Shown here piece by piece: positions 9,747 to 18,981 of a DNA stretch of 49,236 nt. The DNA is taken from the NCBI GenBank assembly GCA_016935665.1, contig JAFGQN010000203.1:1-49236 (forward strand), given 5' to 3'. Under the pieces are notes generated by a model. That model was not told the origin of the DNA, made no database searches, and saw nothing but the letters and a program-made list of their open reading frames with translations. Position 1 is the first letter of the stretch, and each line of letters starts with the position of its first letter. The position numbers and the translations under genes are program-made. Origin of the DNA: Deltaproteobacteria bacterium (GTDB lineage Bacteria; Myxococcota_A; Polyangia; JAAYKL01).

Positions 9747-10445
9747 ATGACGTTCGGCAAGGGTTTTTCCAAAAACTTATTTTCGATTCTCACTGTGATT
9801 GCGATGGGCGCACTGTGTGCGGCGGGCGCTGTGGTATTGGCCATGCCGCTGGATGAATCCGATTCTCCGGAGCACAGTTTTTTTCAGCAGGCCCAAGACA
9901 ATACTGTTTGCGAGACGTCCGCGGTAGAAATAAATCGAACGCGGAGCGGTACTGATAAAACCCTGCTGAGGCAATACAACAGCTTTGGGACGGTGTCACG
10001 TCCTGGAGTGGTGATGCCGGTGGCAACCCTGTACAATGCGCATACCAGAGAGACGCTTCCCATTTTTGACAGTCCCAAACCCAAACCGGAATTGGTTCGG
10101 CATTTTTTTAGATGTCGCGGCTTCGGCGAGACTGTGGATATGGCTCCGGCGCTCCTCGACGTGCTCCTGGCCGCCGCAAGGCAGTTTCAAGCGAAACGGA
10201 TTTCCATTATTTCGGGTTATCGGTCACCCAAATTCAACGATGCGCTTGCCAAGAAGGGGCGTCGCGTCGCTGCCGAGTCACGGCACATGAAAGGCGAGGC
10301 AGTGGATTTTCGTTTGGATACGGTTGAAGCGCGAGAGCTGGGCAAATGGCTGCGAGAAAACTTTGAGGGCGGCGTGGGTACATATCGCGCCGATAATTTC
10401 GTTCATGTGGATGTGGGACCGAAACGAAGCTGGAATGGACATTAA
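9747..10445 (+). CDS. M15-type (DUF882/YcbK-like) peptidoglycan peptidase
   Basis: This 232-aa secreted or membrane-anchored zinc peptidase has an N-terminal hydrophobic segment (residues about 11-33). The C-terminal domain contains SGYRSP (156-161), SRHMKGEAVDF with H180 and D187, and FVHVDVG with H220. These are the three zinc ligands of the DUF882/M15 family, whose E. coli member MepK cuts peptidoglycan cross-links. The expected role is cell-wall remodelling in the periplasm. The downstream thioredoxin-like gene begins 78 bases later on the same strand. No good Shine-Dalgarno precedes the ATG. Confidence 0.85.
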   Translation: MTFGKGFSKNLFSILTVIAMGALCAAGAVVLAMPLDESDSPEHSFFQQAQDNTVCETSAVEINRTRSGTDKTLLRQYNSFGTVSRPGVVMPVATLYNAHTRETLPIFDSPKPKPELVRHFFRCRGFGETVDMAPALLDVLLAAARQFQAKRISIISGYRSPKFNDALAKKGRRVAAESRHMKGEAVDFRLDTVEARELGKWLRENFEGGVGTYRADNFVHVDVGPKRSWNGH

Positions 10446-10523
10446 TACCGGGTGGTATTGGGGGTGGGCGATGCGCCTTTGCCGGAATTCCGGTTGGCGT
10501 TTGTGGCAGGAGGAATTATACAG

Positions 10524-11144
10524 GTGAGCATGATGCTTGAGAAAATAGAGAAAACAGTTGCCCCCAAATTGTCCGGAAAACAGCTGGTATTGTTGTTTGG
10601 GGTTGTATCGGCGTTTGGTGTGTTGCTGGTGCAGTATTTCGCCAAAGTCAACGAAGGGCTGGCGCATTACCAGGCGGCTGAATTTCAGATTGTCGCCCCC
10701 GATTACGAAGCGGATTCCACAAATGCAAAAACCGTGGCGGATTTTATGCTTGTGGATTCGCAAAATCGAAATGTCAAACTGAGTCAATTCAGCTCGGTAG
10801 ATGTTTTGGTTGTAAATATCTGGAGTGCCGGCTGCCCGGTGTGCCGACAGGAAATCCCTTCGCTGACAGAGCTGGATCGCCGGTTGTCTGGGGAGGAGGG
10901 CGTGGCGCTGATAACCATTGCGGTGGCTGAAAGCTTCGAGGAGGTGGCCAGTTATTTCCCCAGAGGCACCAATCTGCGCATTTTATTCGACAAAGAAGAC
11001 AAAATCGCCGGTGGTGTTTTTGAAACGGAAAAATATCCGGAAACGTTCATTCTGGACAAAAAACGGCGCATTCGCGCACGATTTGACGGGCCCAGAAACT
11101 GGCACGGCGATACATTCATCAATTACGTGAAGTCCTTTTTGTAA
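10524..11144 (+). CDS. Membrane-anchored TlpA/ResA-like thioredoxin
   Basis: The protein is about 206 aa, with one N-terminal membrane helix (about 18-38) and a periplasmic redoxin domain. The active site WSAGCPVC (C104, C107) and the following EIPSLTEL match TlpA/ResA proteins, which reduce periplasmic disulfides or help cytochrome c maturation. The C-terminus has the cis-proline-type segment KYPETFILD and then IRARFDG. The frame opens at 10452, but GTG 10524 has a perfect AGGAGG (10508-10513) ten bases upstream, whereas ATG 10530 would be 16 bases away, so I take the GTG. It probably shares a transcript with the upstream peptidase. Confidence 0.85.
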   Translation: MSMMLEKIEKTVAPKLSGKQLVLLFGVVSAFGVLLVQYFAKVNEGLAHYQAAEFQIVAPDYEADSTNAKTVADFMLVDSQNRNVKLSQFSSVDVLVVNIWSAGCPVCRQEIPSLTELDRRLSGEEGVALITIAVAESFEEVASYFPRGTNLRILFDKEDKIAGGVFETEKYPETFILDKKRRIRARFDGPRNWHGDTFINYVKSFL

Positions 11145-11402
11145 CCTGGTTTGTGACTAATTCGTTGTCATAATATTCCCGGTCGCCGTGTGACGAAAAA
11201 CAGCGTCGCGAAAACGATGTCGCAAATTGCATCACAGTGTTGTTCCAGCCGGTTTTAGTTGTATAGTGTTTCCATCAAAAAACAGGAGTGGCGGGGATGC
11301 TGGAAAACGTTGCGATGCATGCGCCGATGGATTAGTGCCGGCCATTTTTCATTCCGGCGGTGTCAACGGGGTGGGACAACAGTTTCGATGGGAGAATCGA
11401 GA

Positions 11403-12734
11403 ATGCGTTTTGAGCACGACACGGACCCCAAACGTGCGATTACACAACGAATCGGCCTGCAAGACAGCACTGAGAGCGCCATTTTAAAAAAGCTTAGTGT
11501 TGTTGACGTTGGCGATGAGCTGGTAAAAGTGTACACGGATGACAGGTCCACATTTGAATTGATTCTCAGTTCCGGTTTCTGGCCGTCGCAGCAGTCATCG
11601 GTGGGCGAATCCATTAAAAAATTCAGTGAACAATGCAATAAGGCGCCTGGCGTCACCGAGCAGTTTCGAGAGCAGTTGTCGACGCTGGTCTTAAAGGAGG
11701 GCGTGGGCCCTGCATATTCCCCACGAGGCGCTGAGCCGCGTCACGTCAGGCAGGGCGGCGTGGTCCCATTGGAAGATTATGACTCCAGAGAGGCATTGTT
11801 TCCCGCGTCAGCAAAGGAATCAGCTGGAAAGGACCAAATAAGTGTTGTCGGAGAGTTATTTCCGGAATATGAGAAGAAGCCACCAAATGTCAGGGAAGGA
11901 CATTATTCCTGCAAATCTTCCCTGAAAGGCAAACTATCCGGTGAAACCCACCGGATTGACGATAACAACATGATCGGCTCTGACAATCTGATTCAGACCG
12001 TTCATAAACTGATACCGGGTTCAATGATTCAACACAAAACAGGACAACGTAATTTGCTGATTTTGCTTACTTTTGCGGCTGTATGTATCGCTACTGTTGC
12101 GGTGGTGTTGGCTGTGGTGAAAATTAGAAAGCAATCCCCGGATGACGTGACCGTGGTTTCCGCGGTGATGGTCCAGGCTGTTAATGATCCCAATGTGGTA
12201 ACGGCTGGCAAAATAGAAGGCAAAGTGTTGACAGGCGGCGGTAAAGTGAGCGCTTCCGGTACAGGTAGTGCATCTGCCTCAAAGACATCTGCGCAAAGCG
12301 CACCGCAGCCATCTGCCCATCCCGCATCTTCGATGACCAATACACGCACCGCGTCAACAAACGGTGAAAAGCCCAACAGCGCAGACGGCATAGACTCGGT
12401 GTCGAAAGGATTAAACGTTGCACCCGGTGAGTTGAAGGGGGAGGAGCCCTCGCAAACGAAAGCAACGTCACCCCTGGCGCCTGCTCAGGCTGAGATTGAT
12501 AAAGCGCTCGCGTCCTTCGAAAAATCGGTGAACAACTGCAAAATGCACAATGACTACCCTCTTACCATGCAACTGGTCGTGGATGGCAAAACCGGCAAAG
12601 TGATTCGCACAGAAACTGTCGATCGCAAATTTTCAGGAACGACGATTGGATACTGTGCATCCAGCGCCGTCCTTTCCGCCGTTCTCCCGATTATTGCCAG
12701 CGGCAAACAATACTCTGTGGAACATAACTTTTAG
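11403..12734 (+). CDS. Single-pass membrane protein with AgmX/PglI-like C-terminal domain
   Basis: The protein is about 443 aa. The first 215 residues are soluble and unrecognised. A membrane helix lies at about 217-241, followed by a Ser/Ala/Thr/Pro-rich linker. The last 85 residues have the pattern of AgmX/PglI domains: SVNNCKM, VVDGKTGKVIRTE, then IGYCASSAV. Such domains are recurrent in Myxococcota gliding, polarity and envelope proteins. N-in/C-out topology is likely. I picked ATG 11403 because GGAG (11391-11394) sits 8 bases upstream; ATG 11388 and 11259 lack one. The distal domain is shared with the lipoprotein at 8335-9621, hinting at a common envelope process, but the substrate is unknown. 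Confidence 0.72.
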   Translation: MRFEHDTDPKRAITQRIGLQDSTESAILKKLSVVDVGDELVKVYTDDRSTFELILSSGFWPSQQSSVGESIKKFSEQCNKAPGVTEQFREQLSTLVLKEGVGPAYSPRGAEPRHVRQGGVVPLEDYDSREALFPASAKESAGKDQISVVGELFPEYEKKPPNVREGHYSCKSSLKGKLSGETHRIDDNNMIGSDNLIQTVHKLIPGSMIQHKTGQRNLLILLTFAAVCIATVAVVLAVVKIRKQSPDDVTVVSAVMVQAVNDPNVVTAGKIEGKVLTGGGKVSASGTGSASASKTSAQSAPQPSAHPASSMTNTRTASTNGEKPNSADGIDSVSKGLNVAPGELKGEEPSQTKATSPLAPAQAEIDKALASFEKSVNNCKMHNDYPLTMQLVVDGKTGKVIRTETVDRKFSGTTIGYCASSAVLSAVLPIIASGKQYSVEHNF

Positions 12735-12828
12735 GCTGTCAGCCACACTGATTTCCATGGGGATCCCCGCCCCGGAGCGGGCGTGTGAATGTGGGTGTTT
12801 AAACAATTATTCGTTGCCTGGAGGACTC

Positions 12829-12859
12829 GGTGGCAGATAAACTACCACCCTGCTTTTTT
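12829..12859. repeat. Copy of the palindromic repeat followed by a T-run, possible terminator
   Basis: GGTGGCAG (12829-12836) pairs imperfectly with CTACCACC (12842-12849) around ATAAA. Read on the minus strand, 12853-12829 matches the unit at 8228-8252 at 22 of 25 bases, including the loop TTTATC. Six T residues at 12854-12859 follow on the plus strand, so it may terminate transcription of the 11403-12734 gene between convergent genes. Confidence 0.55.
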
Positions 12860-12892
12860 CCTGGAAACTTGAAATGCGTGAGCAGGGGAAAC

Positions 12893-14131
12893 TTATCGTT
12901 TGATGCGTCCGGCAGCAGCGGCGGCTTTCAAACGAACCGCATTGATGCGAATGAAACCGGCTGCATCCTTCTGGTCATAGCCCCCTTCAATATCCATACT
13001 GGACATGTCTTCGTTGTACAGGGAATTGGGGCTTTTTCGTCCCGTCACATAGACGCCGCCCTTGTACAGTTTGAGCGAGACCACTCCGTCCACGGCTTCC
13101 TGGCTTTTATCCACGATGGCGTTGAGGAAATCCATTTCAGGGCTAAACCAGAATCCGTTGTAAATGGCATCCGCGTATTTCTGAACAATCATGTCGCGGA
13201 TACGCATCACTTCGCGATCCATGGTGATCCCTTCGAGGTCGCGATGGGCGAACAGGAGAATCGTGCCGCCAGGGGTTTCGTACACACCACGGGATTTCAG
13301 ACCGACGAAACGGTTTTCAACGATATCCACTCTGCCGATACCGTTGTCGTGTCCCAGCCTGTTGAGATAGGTAAACAGCGCCAGAGCATTTTCCACAACG
13401 GTGCCGTCCGTCTCATTTTCCACTTTAACAGGAACACCCTTGCTGAAGGTGATATTGATATTTGTGGGTTTGTCCGGAGCGTCTTCCGGATCCACTGTTT
13501 TACTGAAAACGTCTTTGGGGGGACGGAAGAACGGATCTTCCAGGACGCCGGCCTCATGACTGATATGAAGCAGATTGTCATCTTCGCTGTACGGTTTCTT
13601 GTGGGAGACGGTGGTCTGAATCCCATGTTTGGCCGCATAGTTGAGCAAATCCGTGCGCCCTTTGAATTCATCGAGAAATTCCTGCATTTTCCAGGGGGCA
13701 ATAATCCGGATGTCGGGTTTTAACGCGTAAAAGCCCAGCTCAAAGCGCACCTGATCATTTCCTTTGCCGGTGGCGCCGTGGGAGACATACTCCGCGTTTT
13801 CCTTTTCGGCTATTTCGATATGGCGTTTGGCAATAATGGGACGGGCGATACTGGTGCCCAACAGATACTGCCCCTCATAAATGGTGTTGGCTTTGAACAT
13901 CTGAAAGATGTAATTGGTCACAAACTCTTCTTTGAGATCTTCCACATATACTTTGCTGGCGCCGATTTTGAGCGCCTTTTCTCGGGCCGCCTCGAAATCG
14001 TCATCCTGACCAACATCGGCGATGTAGGCGATCACTTCGAATTCGCGCTCCAGTAACCATTTCAGGATGATGGACGTATCCAAACCGCCACTGTAGGCGA
14101 GAACCACTTTCTTTTTGGCTTCTGTATTCAT
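12893..14131 (-). CDS. argG: Argininosuccinate synthase
   Basis: This 412-aa cytoplasmic enzyme joins citrulline and aspartate with ATP to form argininosuccinate, the penultimate step of arginine synthesis. The N-terminal PP-loop is AYSGGLDTS (residues about 12-20). Other family motifs are [35 protein letters not shown] and ITMDRE. Length matches the family norm (about 400-445). No other arginine gene is within the window. The next upstream gene on the same strand (SNF2 helicase) ends 152 bases away, so argG may have its own promoter. Confidence 0.97.
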   Translation of the reverse strand: MNTEAKKKVVLAYSGGLDTSIILKWLLEREFEVIAYIADVGQDDDFEAAREKALKIGASKVYVEDLKEEFVTNYIFQMFKANTIYEGQYLLGTSIARPIIAKRHIEIAEKENAEYVSHGATGKGNDQVRFELGFYALKPDIRIIAPWKMQEFLDEFKGRTDLLNYAAKHGIQTTVSHKKPYSEDDNLLHISHEAGVLEDPFFRPPKDVFSKTVDPEDAPDKPTNINITFSKGVPVKVENETDGTVVENALALFTYLNRLGHDNGIGRVDIVENRFVGLKSRGVYETPGGTILLFAHRDLEGITMDREVMRIRDMIVQKYADAIYNGFWFSPEMDFLNAIVDKSQEAVDGVVSLKLYKGGVYVTGRKSPNSLYNEDMSSMDIEGGYDQKDAAGFIRINAVRLKAAAAAGRIKR

Positions 14132-14283
14132 TTCTTACCTCTCGTTGCCAATAGGGTTTTAAAAAGAGGGAATATCTACCACGAAATCTTTGGAATATAA
14201 ATTCATAAAGTTGATTTATTGATGAAGAAGGACGCCTGAAATTGGTGGATATTTTGTGTGCCAGGTGGCGGGATTCGTGCGGA

Positions 14284-17247
14284 TTACCGCAGCAGTTCAA
14301 TGAGATCTTCCCGTGTGATTGACAATGCCTGACCGGCGTCGCCAATAGCGGCTTCGGCCAGTTTGCGTTTCTTGTCCTGCAGTGCGAGAATTTTTTCCTC
14401 AACCGTTTCCGCCGCCACCAGACGATATACGAACACCGGTTTATCCTGACCAATGCGATGGGTGCGATCGGCCGCCTGATCTTCCGCGGCGGGATTCCAC
14501 CACGGATCGAGCAGAAACACATGGTCGGCGGCCGTGAGGTTCAATCCGGTGCCACCGGCTTTTAAAGAAATCAGCATTACTGGCGGACCATCGTTGGATT
14601 GGAAAGTTTCCACAACACCGGCGCGATCCCGGGTGCTGCCGTCCAGGCGGATAAACGCGATGCCGGCCGCATTGAGGTGTGGTTCAACCAAATCCAGAAA
14701 TCCTGTCCACTGGGAGAAAACCAGTGCTTTGTGACCGTTTGCAATGGTGGCCTGAAGCTCCTGGTTCAGAATATCTATCTTGGAAGATGAAACCGCATGA
14801 TGGCCAGGCACGAGGGCAGGGTGACACGCCGCCTGGCGCAACCGCAGCAGTTGTTCCAGGGCAGCCATAATACTGCCGCCAGCCTCCAGCTGTTTCACAA
14901 TGGAGCTACTGGTAGCCGCCCGAACGGCATCGTAAATGTTGCGCTCGCTTTCGCAAAGCTCGCAATGCAGTATGAGATTGGTTCGCTGGGGCAGTTCCAA
15001 CTCCACTTCATCCTTTTTGCGTCGCAAGACGAACGGTCGGATTTTCTTGCGCAGGCTGGCGGTGGCAACGGGATCTCCCTGTCCAATGGGAAATGCGAAC
15101 CGTTTTTGAAACTTGCGATAGTTGCCAAGCAAACCGGGATTGGTGAAATTGAAGACGCTCCACAGCTCTTCCAGTCGGTTTTCCACCGGAGTGCCGCTCA
15201 TGGCGACTCGGAATTCGGCTTTCAGGCGGAACGCCGCCCGTGCGGCCTGACTCCCGGGATTTTTGATATTCTGCGATTCGTCCAGTATCACCATGCGCCA
15301 CTCTCTCCCTGTGAGCAACGCGCGCTCGATGCGAAGCAGTGCATAATTGGTGACGATGAGATCCGCGGATTCATCCAGCTCCCGATTTTGTCCATGAAAA
15401 ACACAGACTTTGAGATTGGGACGGAAACTGGCAGCCTCGGCAGCCCAGTTGTGAATGACGCTGGTGGGGCACACCACAAGGGTTTGACCCTGAATGCTGC
15501 ACAGTGCCTGAATCGTTTTGCCCAGTCCCATATCGTCGGCCAGGATGCCGCCCAATCCCGCGTCCCGTAAAAAGCATAGCCAGTCGACGCCTTTTTTTTG
15601 ATAGTTCCGCAGCGTACCATTGAGATCCATTGGCAATTTTGTATCTGGTATTGTTTTGAACCCGTCGAGAAGTGGCGCCAGACGGGTAAAGCATGGTTGT
15701 ACCTCAAGCTCGAGATCGGAACAGAGCTTGGCAAGCATCGGCACCGCGGCCACCGCCACCTTTTTATCTTCCTCGCGCCGGGCGTCGAGAATATCCAGTA
15801 CGAGATGCCCATGGGTATCCAGCCAGCTTTGGGGAATGGGCGCGAATCCACCGCCTTCCAGTGGCGCGAGGTTCAGCCCTTCACGCCAGGCCTCCAGCAC
15901 ATTGCGGGCAGTGGCTTTTCTGCCGTGAAAATTGGGATCCTGAGGCTGGTCAACACTGAACCAGATGTCGAATGCGTCGTCTTCCAACTCAATTTTGGGG
16001 ACCATTGGCGCCGCATTTTTTATGGCGTGCTGGGAGGCGTCCAGCGTGGCTTCGCTCCACTCCTGCGCTTTTTCAACGAATATGGAGGCTTCTTTGCGGT
16101 TGTATACCACCTGTCTGCCGGGCACCAGATTGAGATCGTCCCGAAGAGTGGCTTCCATCTCCTTTTCCCCTTTGATATCACGCAACGGGATGGTGCCCTG
16201 AATGTACACCATCCGCCCGTTCTTTATTTTCACATGGGGGGGATTTCCATATACGATTTCAGGCAGGACGGAAACCGTGCTCCCGTCCTGAATCATGTTC
16301 ATTATCAGGCGAGGCTCCACGAAGCGGGAAACCGGCGGCAGGATATCGGTGCGGATATCCACATAGTTATCTCTTTCCAGCTGGGGCAGTACGGTCGTTA
16401 CAAATTCGGCGAGATCTTTGTGCGCATAGGTAATCCGCCTGGGCAGTTTTTCCATGGCGTCGCCACATATGCCGCGCTGGCCGATGGGATGGAGGGTCTG
16501 GTCGCACAGAGCCGCGCCAGGGGCCAGAAATTCGTCGATATCGGGATTGGGGCTCAAATGTAAATCAACTCCGTCATCGTCATTTCCAACCACGGAAATC
16601 AATGGGAGCATCGGTTCCTTTGAGACTTCAATTTTTCGGTTGTCGAGATATACCCTGGTGGATTCATTCAACTCGACAATGAGACTCGCCAAGAGATTGG
16701 CTGGCAGCTTTTTTTGTGGATGAATGTTTCTGCCGATCATCCGATCGGCATTCAGGTCTGCCTGGGTGGGGCGATATCCCATGGGGAATGCCCTGGCGGC
16801 CACCTGCGACATGATGGGTCTGGCGAGGACTGCTGTTTTGCCTGCTGACGAAATATACTTTCGTGTCAGCGTCAATCCTCCGTTTTTTCTGAAGAATCGG
16901 TACTCCATCCGTGTTGGAGACCGGTCTTTTTGAGGCAGAGACTTGCCCTGACGATGGGCCTTTTCTGTTGAAACAATGGCTGCGGCGATGTGAGCACAAA
17001 AGTCCGTTTTCTGTTTGCAGCTGCATTCCCATTCATTGTCCTCAGGATAGAGCACCACTATGGGATCGGTGACCTCTGAAGGTGTATTGACGCGAAGCTC
17101 AATTTCGGATTCCGTCGCAGAGAGACCTTCGACGGCGTCCATCTGCGCCAGTCGCTCTCCCTGCTGCCATACTTGAGGACCGCATCGTTGGCGAAACAGG
17201 GTTTTCAGTTCATGTAGTGAAGGTAGTGAGGGTGACGTAGATTTCAT
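14284..17247 (-). CDS. SWIM zinc-finger SNF2/Rad54-family helicase
   Basis: This 987-aa protein has an N-terminal SWIM zinc finger, CxCx(6)CxH, at C75, C77, C84 and H86. An unassigned middle region of about 400 residues follows. The C-terminal SNF2 ATPase has DDMGLGKT at about 571-578 (Walker A), DESQ at about 656-659 in place of DEAH, SGTPVENRLEELWS, RLDGSTRDR, and the arginine-finger motif DRTHRIGQ. SWIM-SNF2 proteins are common in bacteria and are thought to translocate on duplex DNA, perhaps in repair, transcription recycling or defence, but their exact jobs are mostly unknown. I see no toxin or nuclease partner beside it. Confidence 0.93.
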   Translation of the reverse strand: MKSTSPSLPSLHELKTLFRQRCGPQVWQQGERLAQMDAVEGLSATESEIELRVNTPSEVTDPIVVLYPEDNEWECSCKQKTDFCAHIAAAIVSTEKAHRQGKSLPQKDRSPTRMEYRFFRKNGGLTLTRKYISSAGKTAVLARPIMSQVAARAFPMGYRPTQADLNADRMIGRNIHPQKKLPANLLASLIVELNESTRVYLDNRKIEVSKEPMLPLISVVGNDDDGVDLHLSPNPDIDEFLAPGAALCDQTLHPIGQRGICGDAMEKLPRRITYAHKDLAEFVTTVLPQLERDNYVDIRTDILPPVSRFVEPRLIMNMIQDGSTVSVLPEIVYGNPPHVKIKNGRMVYIQGTIPLRDIKGEKEMEATLRDDLNLVPGRQVVYNRKEASIFVEKAQEWSEATLDASQHAIKNAAPMVPKIELEDDAFDIWFSVDQPQDPNFHGRKATARNVLEAWREGLNLAPLEGGGFAPIPQSWLDTHGHLVLDILDARREEDKKVAVAAVPMLAKLCSDLELEVQPCFTRLAPLLDGFKTIPDTKLPMDLNGTLRNYQKKGVDWLCFLRDAGLGGILADDMGLGKTIQALCSIQGQTLVVCPTSVIHNWAAEAASFRPNLKVCVFHGQNRELDESADLIVTNYALLRIERALLTGREWRMVILDESQNIKNPGSQAARAAFRLKAEFRVAMSGTPVENRLEELWSVFNFTNPGLLGNYRKFQKRFAFPIGQGDPVATASLRKKIRPFVLRRKKDEVELELPQRTNLILHCELCESERNIYDAVRAATSSSIVKQLEAGGSIMAALEQLLRLRQAACHPALVPGHHAVSSSKIDILNQELQATIANGHKALVFSQWTGFLDLVEPHLNAAGIAFIRLDGSTRDRAGVVETFQSNDGPPVMLISLKAGGTGLNLTAADHVFLLDPWWNPAAEDQAADRTHRIGQDKPVFVYRLVAAETVEEKILALQDKKRKLAEAAIGDAGQALSITREDLIELLR

Positions 17248-17654
17248 TTCAGGGCATTTCGAACTGAGTAATTAAGAAAGTTGTCTCCAAAATTGGATGG
17301 AGCACTATAGCACATATCATCGGTTGCTGACAAGTCGGCTGGTTGTATAAGTTTTGGAAAACACTTGCATTGGCTTGAACTAACTATCCGCAATTATTGG
17401 ATATATGTGACTGGATGTGGTGAGGGAAATTGCATCGGCATTTTTTTTCGAATCCCGCTGCTTTTCAAGTGCCTGAAAATCAGGTTGCTCCACTTAATTT
17501 CTTACCCGGAGAACCGATAAGTCCATAGGTACAGCAATTCAGCGTATTGCGGCGTTTGGCCTGGATTGCGGGGTTGCAAATGACTAATGCTTCCCTGGTT
17601 GAATAATGCGCAAAAAGCAATTAGCTGCTTGGAAAAAGCACTCTTTTGAACGTG
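17248..17654. other. Intergenic region between divergent SNF2 and receiver-kinase genes
   Basis: This 407-base stretch should contain promoters for both flanking genes. TTGAAC and TGGATA spaced by 17 bases occur around 17382-17410 but are too weak to call. No RNA gene, repeat or short gene with a good ribosome binding site was recognised. Confidence 0.4.
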
Positions 17655-18890
17655 ATGCAGAATAATGCGACTCCCAGTATGTTTCGAGTGGATATTTTAC
17701 TCGTCGATGATCGGCGGGAAAATCTGTTTGCCCTCGAACATCTGCTGGCGAGCGACGAACTTCAGATAACGTCGGTTGAATCCGGTCAGGATGCGCTGCG
17801 GCAGGTGCTGGAAAAAGAGTTTGCGCTTGTCATCATGGATGTGCAGATGCCCGGGATGGACGGGTACGAAACCGCCGAGTTGATGCGTTCCAATAGCCTC
17901 ACAAAACATATTCCGATTATTTTTGTTTCCGCTGTAAACAAGGACGAGCACCATTTGTTCCGCGGATATGATTCGGGTGCCGTGGATTATCTGTTTAAGC
18001 CCATTGAACCCAAAATATTGACCAGTAAAACCCGTGTGTTCGTCGATTTATATCGGCAGCGCAAAGAGCTTGAACGAACCAGCCTCGCTTTGGAACACAG
18101 TCTGCAGGAAATTCGATACAAGGACGAACAGCTGCGACAGAAGCAGAAGCTGGAAGCTATCGGAAAACTGGTGGGCGGTGTCGCTCACGAAATACGCAAT
18201 CCACTGTCTTTCATGTTGTCGCATATGCGCCGCGCTGCCCGGAGCAGTCAGTTTATTCTGGGTTACTCCAGTACTTTAAATGATTGTGAAAAAGGCGCTG
18301 AAATAATTGATAAAATAGCAACGATTCACGACGGGATGGAAATCGCCATAGATGGGGCCAATCGTATTTCCAAAATCGTTCAGGACCTTTCCAGGTTCGC
18401 CCGAACCGATCGAAACGAGAAGGTTCGAATGGTATCGGTGAACGAAGTTCTTGGCAAGGTGGTGAATCTCGCCAGGCATGACATTCGAATTTATGCTGAA
18501 TTAAAAGAGGAGTACGCGTCGCTGCCACCCATTTCAATTAACGAGAGCAAACTGTTCCAGGTGTTTTTAAACTTGCTGACCAATGCCATACATTCCCTCA
18601 AGTATCAGGAAGACAAAAAGAATCTGATTTCGATACGGTCGTGGTTAAAGGACGACATTGTTTATGTTGAGATGGCAGACACCGGTTGTGGAATACCGGA
18701 AGAGAACTTAACCCGGATCTTCGACCCGTTTTTTACCACCAAAGATGTGGGTGAAGGAACCGGTCTTGGCCTGGCCACATGCTTCGGTATTGTGGATGCA
18801 TACGGCGGGAATGTCAGTGTTGAGTCTCAGGTAAACATTGGTAGCCGATTCACTGTCAGCCTGCCCGTTCATCCCTCTCCCGAGGAATAA
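17655..18890 (+). CDS. Receiver-histidine kinase protein (REC-HisKA-HATPase)
   Basis: This soluble signalling protein is about 411 aa. The N-terminal receiver has acidic residues in LLVDDRREN, the phosphoacceptor Asp in VIMDVQMPGMDGYE (about 62) and the lysine in DYLFKPI. A short coiled coil leads to the HisKA domain with phosphorylatable His in GGVAHEIRNP (about 178). The HATPase domain has NLLTNAIHSL (N box), DTGCGIPEEN (G1), FDPFFTTK (F box) and GTGLGLA (G2). With no membrane helix it probably acts downstream of another kinase, with the receiver controlling the catalytic part. The frame also opens with TTG 17646, but ATG 17655 is the conventional choice; the ribosome binding site is poor for all options. 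Confidence 0.87.
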   Translation: MQNNATPSMFRVDILLVDDRRENLFALEHLLASDELQITSVESGQDALRQVLEKEFALVIMDVQMPGMDGYETAELMRSNSLTKHIPIIFVSAVNKDEHHLFRGYDSGAVDYLFKPIEPKILTSKTRVFVDLYRQRKELERTSLALEHSLQEIRYKDEQLRQKQKLEAIGKLVGGVAHEIRNPLSFMLSHMRRAARSSQFILGYSSTLNDCEKGAEIIDKIATIHDGMEIAIDGANRISKIVQDLSRFARTDRNEKVRMVSVNEVLGKVVNLARHDIRIYAELKEEYASLPPISINESKLFQVFLNLLTNAIHSLKYQEDKKNLISIRSWLKDDIVYVEMADTGCGIPEENLTRIFDPFFTTKDVGEGTGLGLATCFGIVDAYGGNVSVESQVNIGSRFTVSLPVHPSPEE

Positions 18891-18981
18891 CCTTTTAATT
18901 ACCCACTATTTTTTTCTTTTTGCCTTTGTTTTGCTAAACTGATTCCGAAATTCTTAACCCTGTAAATGCTTCGAGGCACAT

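Noticed and set aside
12830-13723. 297-codon plus-strand frame
   Set aside because: Antisense to argG, a certain gene; composition is typical of a shadow frame.
15598-16563. 321-codon plus-strand frame
   Set aside because: Antisense to the SNF2 helicase gene and without start signal or domain.
14284-17247. SNF2 helicase as part of a defence island
   Set aside because: No nuclease, methylase or other defence gene lies beside it; neighbours are argG and a signalling gene.
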